A DNA stretch of 64,000 bases from Numida meleagris (lineage: Eukaryota; Chordata; Aves; Galliformes; Numididae), in NCBI RefSeq assembly GCF_002078875.1, contig NC_034414.1, positions 33,320,608 to 33,384,607 of the forward strand, written 5' to 3'. Positions within the stretch are counted from its first letter, which is position 1. Each line of letters begins with the position of its first letter. A program made the position numbers and the translations under genes. Below the pieces are notes generated by a model. It saw only the letters and a list, made by a program, of their open reading frames with translations, searched no databases and was not told the DNA's origin. Shown here piece by piece: positions 57,250 to 64,000 of the stretch.

Positions 57250-58870
57250 AATGTTTCTTCATATGAGGTAGTTCTTGGATTGGTTGGATGATACAAGAAG
57301 ATTGCTCCTGTAACCAAAGAGAACACTGCTTTTTAATAAATTGCTATTGCATTAACCACTCTCAACCAATATTCATTAGAGAAAATTATTAAATTTACAT
57401 GCATTATTTGATAAAAGAGAAATGAAATCCCAACAGTAGATCACTTTCTTAGGAGTGACGTTTCTCAGTGAACCTCAGTATTTACTTTCATTGAATGTTT
57501 GCCTGCTCTGCCTAGGTATGTTAACAACAGGTTGCCACTATCCAGAGAAAATGTCTTAAATTCATTAAGCTTTTGTGTGAATTTTAAAATGTGGTTTTTA
57601 ATAAATACATCAATTGCAAGGCATAGTCTGATAAGTAACTGAAGATGACCAATACATTCTCACTTTCAACAATGTGTGAATCTAATGAGATACTGATTAC
57701 ACTTAAAAAAATTTCCACTGTGTGTTCAGAAAAAAATTTATGCTTCAACAGGTCTGTGCTAACTGAGGGGAGAAGAGGGATAACACACTCTTTATGATGC
57801 CTTTGCAATTACTTGAGTCAGTAGACTGAAAACGGGACCTGTGCTTTTTTGTAATTGTTCTGAGGTTTTATTATCTTGCTTAGAATGCTGATTTATACAG
57901 TCTATACAATGAGTCTTTTAATCTTACTTCAAATCATTTATATTGATATTAGACCACTACCACTCTCCGAAATCCTGAGAGTAAACAGAGTAAACAGAAT
58001 AATCCTTCCTGGATCTATCATCCAGGAATCATGACAGGTGAAGGACATTCTCCATGGTGTGAACTTTCTATTCTGATTCTTCTTTTACATACAGCAGTAT
58101 TGTACTTCAGCATCTTCCGAAAATGTACTAAATGAAAGGACTAATGTGTTTCTTGCTAAAAATAAAATTCCTGCATCTTGTCCCTGAATTTGTTGTTCTT
58201 TCACTTGCTTGTTTTTTTACCCACCATCCATTTTGCAGTACCATAGATACGATTGGATGTCTTTTGAAAACAATAATTTTCATTTTTGTGAATGAACTAG
58301 TAACTTTACCTGCTCCAATTTGGAGTCCAAAGTGAAAAAAAAGGAAATAACCAAGCTGTTTGCCAGCTGCTAGGACGTGATGCAGCATTTCAGCATTCAG
58401 CATAATATGCTATCTTTTGGGAGTTAATCTGAAATTAATATGTAATATAAGTGAGTCAATAAAACAAACTGGTGAGAAAACCAGCATTTGAATACTACAA
58501 AACATTCTAATGATTTTAATCACATCTAAAATAAAACTCAGCCTTTTTCAGTTAATGAATGGAGAAAGAAAAAGTAGGGAAAGGAGTTTAAGATCCTACA
58601 TTTTCTACCCCTGTCTGGTCTTGTCTAAATAAGCTGATCCTCTCCGTGAAATACTGGTTTGTGGAAATTTTCTTAGCTTTGGATGCATATGCAGTAGCAA
58701 AACAGAGAAGGCAAGTAAGTGGCAATGCAGACTCGTGTATCAGAGGACTAGACTGAACTCCCAAGTATACTAATTTTTGCATAGTAATTTAACTGTGAGA
58801 TAAGATGACCTGTCAGGTCAAAATAACCACGAGGATAGTACCAGTGAAGAAGTAATAAGACTGTGATACA

Positions 58871-58964
58871 AGGAATGACAATGTACTCAAAAGCTCTAAA
58901 TATTAAATTCTGTTTAAAGGAATGACAATGTACTCAAAAGCTCTAAATATTAAATTCTGTTTAA
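58871..58964. repeat. Perfect 47-bp tandem duplication
   Basis: Units 58871-58917 and 58918-58964 are identical, each starting aggaatgaca and ending ttctgtttaa. The identity implies a very recent event, a population variant, or an assembly error. Confidence 0.95.
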
Positions 58965-61900
58965 ATTTGAATACGTCTCCTTTTAAGACCTTCAAGGCCT
59001 GCTGAACTGTACTGCAGACAGGAAATGTCTATAGTGATCGTGTGGTTAGCAAATATATTTTATTTATTTTTATTCCATTTAATGTTGGTATATCTAGTAA
59101 AATTAAGTCACACAGCATCTATTATTTTTTGCCTAAGAGTGAAAACTCTTTGATAAAGTGCGTAGAATCCAGGATTTTATTTATGGAGGATTTAAATTGA
59201 CATGTTCTGGTATGGAAGCAGGATAGAAAAAGTAACCAAGATACTTCAAATAACCTCCATTTCAGCAGGAGAATATAAAATATCATAGCTTCTTTCTACT
59301 TTGCCACTTGGCAAGGTAAATGTGTTTGATATTAAAATGTGATAGTCATAGCATATTAAATATGCATCAGCACTTCATGAAGGGAGAAAAGTCTTTAATG
59401 ATAGGATATAAAAATTAAAAATCTGGACTAGGAAAATTTTAGAAGTCAATTAATAATTTGCAGTAAACTGTACCTTTTTTTTTTTTAATGTATTATTGAA
59501 GACATTTTGCTTTTAAGATCCTTTCCTTTCCTGCTATTTCTTATTTTCATGTGTCCTTATTATTAATGAGTATTGAGGAATGGGAACGATCAGACTTTTA
59601 AGAAGCCTCCATAACTTTGGGAAAACTGGTGTAAATCTGGACAATTTACATTAAGAGTATGCCTCTGCTAAATACAAAGATTCAGAGAAAAAAATTCTGA
59701 ATTGATGCTGAATGACTGCATCTAACTATCAAGAACAGCGTAGCTGCAGCGAGATGAAAATTCCAATAAAATTTTGCTTATCATAAGGGTCAACTTACTG
59801 CAGTGGATTGTATGACAAAAAAAAAAAAAGCTCCAACAGTCAAGCTGGCACATTTTCAGTGACAGTGATATCTAGCTCTGCACTGCATTGCCGTAAGGAA
59901 TGGAGACTTTAACTTGAAATGTGATTAAAGAGGCTACAATCTAGACAAGAGTTCCCTTCATTTCCCTGGTTGCAATGATTAATACTATCCCTATTATGCA
60001 AAGTGTTTGGCTTAGGAACTTCCCTGTCTCAATTTAAGTCAAGTAGGTGTTTACCTCTGCTGGGAAAAATATAGCGTGACTACATTAAACACTGCACTAA
60101 AACAGTGAAGAAATCAGAAGTTTGACTTTTCACATTCATTATGCCAAATTACTCAGTCATTTGATACAGCATAGTCACTGAAGTTTATTTTGCATTATTT
60201 TCCCTTTATTAGAAGACGTCCTAAGGCAAAGATTTTGGGAACAACTCTGCGGAGTTTTCCTCTGTTCCTACTTTTTTTTTCTAAAGTAGTTCACTATCAA
60301 CCTCAAATACCTTTTGATGCCATAAATAATCTGTAATCTGCAGAAAAGAGGTTTAGGGAATAATATACTTATTTGTGTTGACCACAATACTATTACAGAT
60401 TCTAACGTCAGGGAGATTTCCTCTATTTTATACAGGAAAATATTAAAGGGTCTTGTTCTTTTGGGTTGAATTAGCTGACATCTCCTTTTGTTCGTAAAAT
60501 CCTAAAAGCTCTTTCCCCATCAGGTATAATAAAATTCACTATTCAATTTGATTTTAAATTCAATTTTTTTTTTCCAAAAGAATAAAGTGTAAAAAAAAGG
60601 TACAAATGTTCTGTGTTTAATAGATTAAGAATGCAGAGTACATTAATGAAGAACTATTTTGCCCATAATTATGATCAAAATTAAAGCAATTCTGCCATAT
60701 CTTGCTCCTTCTTTTGTTAATCTCTGCTTAATTTGGTGTCTCCTCAGATTTGGAACTACACCATTTACATTAATAAAGTACAACTTTTACCTCTTGATTT
60801 GAAGAGCTATCTAATGCTATATATTTCAAATACAAAATTTGTTGCATATATAGTCAAAATTCAAAATGATAGTGAAAAGGAATATAGGACAGTTCTTATG
60901 TTAGCAAAAAGATTTTGAGTAACATCAATTTACTTTTAATGATCTTAGCCTGTAACATCCTGTTTACCTCACTGTCAGATGCAGCATTCAGACCTCCAGA
61001 TTTTATTATTATCTTTAAGATTCATACATTATTTTTTACTGTTCTTTACACCCTCTCATAAGATATTCATGGTTTTTCAACAGAAAATATGTTAAATTAT
61101 CAGTGAAATAAAGAAAAAATCCACTCTATTCAAGCTCAAATCTATCTGATGTTCGATGAACATTACAATACGTATGAACTGCCAGTAGGTCCTGATTAAG
61201 GGTGAAGATCAACTTGTATAAGATAAATATATATATTTCTTTTAATTACACAGCCTTCCTTAAAAGATAAAATTAAATTAGGGTCTGATAATTACAGAAA
61301 CAAAATTGCAATGAAAGAATATTTTGCAAATAAGTTCTCCGTCCAGCTGTAACTTAACTGTGATGGGTTTCTTAAGACAGGGAAGAAAATAATACTTATT
61401 TGTCTTGGGCATTGAGAAAATAGGAGATTAATTAGATTAATATAAACCAGTAGATTGGAGATGATATTAGGAGCTGGGAACCAACAAAGATGATTCTGAA
61501 TTTTAAAGTCTTGTTTGATTCTGTTTCGTGTATTTATTAAAACTCCTTTAAGGATTCAAGATTCCTCCATTTGATTTCTTTCCTAATTCCTGACAACAGC
61601 TGTTCTACACTAATTGTTACATTTTCCTTTACTAATAGCAAGAAGTGAGACCAGGTTAAGAGAATAAATAGCATAGTATTCACTGTATTTCATTCTTTTA
61701 GTTGATTATTTTTAAAACAAAACAGCAGAAAGTTCCCTTTTTCAGAGTGAAATGTCACCAGTTTCTCCCACTTCCTAAACCCACAAAAAGCTGAAGATTA
61801 ATTTAACAAATTAAGTACGATACCAAAGATCACCTAAAGGGAAAAAGAAGAAAAATATTTTTTTTCCTTAAAAAATGAAAAATACTCATTAGAATTATAT

Positions 61901-62215
61901 TTAAACTCAGTTTAGAGCTCCTGGAATTCTCAAATTGACTGATGAAAGACAAATGTTTTATTTGTCGTGCTTTTCCTTCTGTCAAGTTCTTATTTCTTCA
62001 GGGAACAGTGAAGATAATGATTTTCCATCTTACATACAGAGACAAGAAGTATTTTTTGTTTAGCAGTGAATGCACAATGAGATTTTTTTTTCCTTCTCTG
62101 TTGTGTATCTTGATATTAAATTCTGCAAATTTATAATTTGGTATGATTTTGCTTCAAGTTTGTGTTTTTTTCCTCTCCTTTTAAATAAAAACAGAAAGGT
62201 AATTGTGGTATAAAT

Positions 62216-62282
62216 ATTGTATACATATTATATGTATTATATATATACAATATACATATATACATATGTATATGTATAAATA
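62216..62282. repeat. TA/CATA-rich low-complexity patch
   Basis: Alternating purine-pyrimidine sequence made of tata, cata and tgta, including the exact palindrome atacatatgtat. It is likely length-variable. Confidence 0.85.
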
Positions 62283-63038
62283 ATGTGCACTTACATGTTT
62301 ATAATAATTTTTGGTTGTTGTTGATGCTGAAAATTATTAGGTATAGTGTACATTTCTGTTTCAGTCTGAATTCTGAGCGTAATTCAACATCTGCAAAAAT
62401 TTGTGTTGAATTAGACTTATGAGCACTTGCTGAATATTGTCATAACTACGTTTCTGAGGAGTTACTTCTAATTTTGTTATGAATGAGATTAAATTCTCAT
62501 TCATTTTCCTTGCATGATAATTCAGCAGACTATATAAATTAACAATAAATATCAATCTAAAATCTGTTACATAAATTCTCATTTTTCAAGTCTTCTATTT
62601 CTCAGGTATTTAGAAATAATAAGAAAAGAGTAGCCGTTTGGAGAAGTAGAAAGCCAGAGTTCTTTACGGGCTCCTGTGACCATTGATTCTAGAGCAGTTT
62701 CCAGTATGCACAGTTTTTTGGAGGGGCTAAATTCTGCTGAATGCTTTAGCATCAATATCTTTACTCAAAAGCCAAGTAAAGAGCAGAAAACTTAAATGGA
62801 AGACTCTTCTAGAAGAGATCTTAGAAGAGTTTCCACTTCGATGTGGAAGTTTCACAAAACCAGATAACATAATTTGTATCTTTTATAGTTCTGTAACAAC
62901 ATTTGAAGAAGCAACATGAACAAAAGAACACATAACAGCTGAATGCACAGCTTACAAAACATAATTCAGATGACCTAATGCATCCATAATCCCTGACATC
63001 GTTTGCTCACATATGAAAAACCTATTGGTAGAAAGTAG

Positions 63039-63441
63039 TGTAGGAAAACACTTGGACACAGGGTCACCCCGACAGTCGGCAAAGGGAAAAGACGAACCCC
63101 CGCCCGCCCGCGTGGGAAGCAGCAACTCAGTGTGAGTTCAAATAGCTTCATTTTATTAGGGCAGCAGCCCTCTCTTATATAGCACACTTGTTTACAAGCC
63201 AGGTGCCCCACACATATCAAAACAAGATAGGTGTTCCACAAACATCAAAAGTGTCTCACAAGAAAGTGTCTCAAAACGATATCATTTCTCAGGCTATTTT
63301 GGACCACAGCACCAGCTGTTAATTAAAGCACTACAAGCAGTAAATTCCACACATACACAGCTTACTTCTTATCTAAGGTCATACCGTAAATCTTTGAGAA
63401 AAGTCAGCTACGCTCTACCAGGCATGCACTGTTTCCCAACA
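63039..63441 (-). mobile_element. Solo LTR of an endogenous retrovirus, 403 bp, perfect TSD
   Basis: On the minus strand the element starts TGTTGGGAAACAG and ends CCTACA. The pentamer agtag flanks it exactly (63034-63038 and 63442-63446). A TATA box (complement of 63175-63181) is followed after only about 17 bases by AATAAA (complement of 63152-63157), with a gggctgctgccc inverted repeat between them. Downstream on that strand is a GC-rich, U5-like part (63085-63120). No retroviral genes adjoin, so it is a solo LTR. The 88-codon minus-strand frame overlapping it is not a gene. Confidence 0.88.
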
Positions 63442-63483
63442 AGTAGTATTAAACATCCAATTTGGATTGTTTTAATTGATCAG

Positions 63484-64000
63484 CAGCATCTAGAACAAGT
63501 TGCCTTAGACCATGTCCAGATGGCTTTTGAAGATCTCCAGGGAGGGACACTCCACCTCTCTAGGCATTTCAGTCATCCTCAGTGCTTCCTACCTTTTAGA
63601 CAGAAGTTCTTGCATTCCATCATGTGCCCACTGCCTCTTACCCCGGCACTGGACACCACTGAAAAGAACCTGACTTTATCTTCTTCGCACCTTCCCACTG
63701 GGTATTTATAAACATTGATAATATCCCATTTGAGCTTCCTCTTCTCCAGGCTAAACAGCCCCAGCTCTCTCAGCCTCTTCTCAAAGGAGAAACGCTCCAG
63801 ACTCTTCACCATCTTGGTGGCCTTCTGTTAGACTCTTTCCAGTATGTCCATGTCTTTCTTATACTGGGGAGTCCAGAAATGGACACAGCGCTCCAAATGA
63901 AGTCTAATTAACGTTATGTAGAGAGTCAGGATCACAGCTCTTGACATGCAGGTGCAATTTTGCCTAATGGAGTCACGGATACTATTAGCCTTTTTAGCAA
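63484..64000 (-). mobile_element. CR1 retrotransposon, antisense, runs off the window
   Basis: The plus strand carries antisense CR1 words in order: gatctccagggagggacact, ttgagcttcctcttctccag, gctaaacagccccagctctc, tcagcctcttctcaaaggag and catcttggtggccttctgtt. Near the edge come gaaatggacacagcgctcca and tactattagcctttttag. This spans the 3' region and the C-terminal end of the ORF2 reverse transcriptase, and it continues beyond 64000. The frames here are CR1 remnants with several breaks. The 3' tail next to 63484 is missing or degraded. Confidence 0.88.

Larger units (their letters stand above)
57255..63038. other. Non-coding stretch, no gene seen
   Basis: It holds the 47-bp tandem duplication at 58871-58964, T/A runs (59474-59487, 59817-59829), and a TA/CATA-rich palindromic patch at 62216-62282. 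The open frames are short and unrecognisable. Confidence 0.5.

Noticed and set aside
56963..57271. 102-codon plus-strand frame rich in Gly, Ser and Pro
   Set aside because: It lies over the family B element at 56909-57249, whose exact target-site duplication explains the sequence better than a gene does.
1..64000. CRISPR arrays, bacterial operons, tRNA or rRNA genes
   Set aside because: Sequence composition and repeats are those of a bird nuclear genome. I saw no regularly spaced repeat array with unique spacers and no tRNA A/B box pair with a cloverleaf that I could support.

Overview
This window looks like gene-poor, AT-rich nuclear DNA from a bird, most likely a galliform (chicken or a relative). 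The basis is the repeat content: many 5'-truncated CR1 retrotransposon pieces in both orientations, several avian endogenous retrovirus (ERV) solo LTRs, and one 1.2-kb plus two shorter mariner copies of the kind I know from chicken (Galluhop-like). I found no protein-coding exon, tRNA, rRNA or other RNA gene I can defend. The longest open frames are about 100-112 codons, unrecognisable, and of a size expected by chance in 64 kb. The window could be an intergenic desert or the inside of a large intron; the sequence alone does not decide.

Layout. 1-3.2 kb: AT-rich single-copy-like DNA with a small palindromic AT patch. 3.2 kb: CR1 fragment. 4162-4694: solo LTR (family A, copy 1). 7.97-8.49 kb: old ERVL-type LTR. 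8912-9280: a 17-bp GA-rich minisatellite interrupted by a 160-N assembly gap. 9453-9792: 340-bp TGTA...TACA element (family B, copy 1). 12.7-18.8 kb: a cluster of CR1 3' ends. 24729-25153: CR1 with reverse transcriptase sequence joined to a CR1 tail by an internal deletion. 28.9 kb: another CR1 coding fragment. 29.97-30.05 kb: promoter-like CCAAT/hairpin/TATA patch, followed by an ERVL-type LTR to 30.58 kb. 31.6 kb: CR1 (minus). 32590-32942: family B copy 2. 35.25-35.45 kb: mariner end. 40884-41653: short mariner with family A LTR copy 2 inserted in its terminal repeat. 42783-43587: a further ERV LTR. 44295-44734: diverged family A relative. 54451-55669: mariner with a dead transposase. 56.05-56.35 kb: ERVL-type LTR (minus). 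56909-57249: family B copy 3. 63039-63441: solo LTR with TSD. 63484-64000: CR1 (minus) running off the end.

No genes act together here. The informative content is insertion history: target-site duplications define five elements at base resolution (one of them with a 4/5 match), and nesting gives relative ages. I saw no sign of a new functional system. The best leads are the nested LTR/mariner, the family B elements, the compact LTR at 63 kb and the gap-containing minisatellite.
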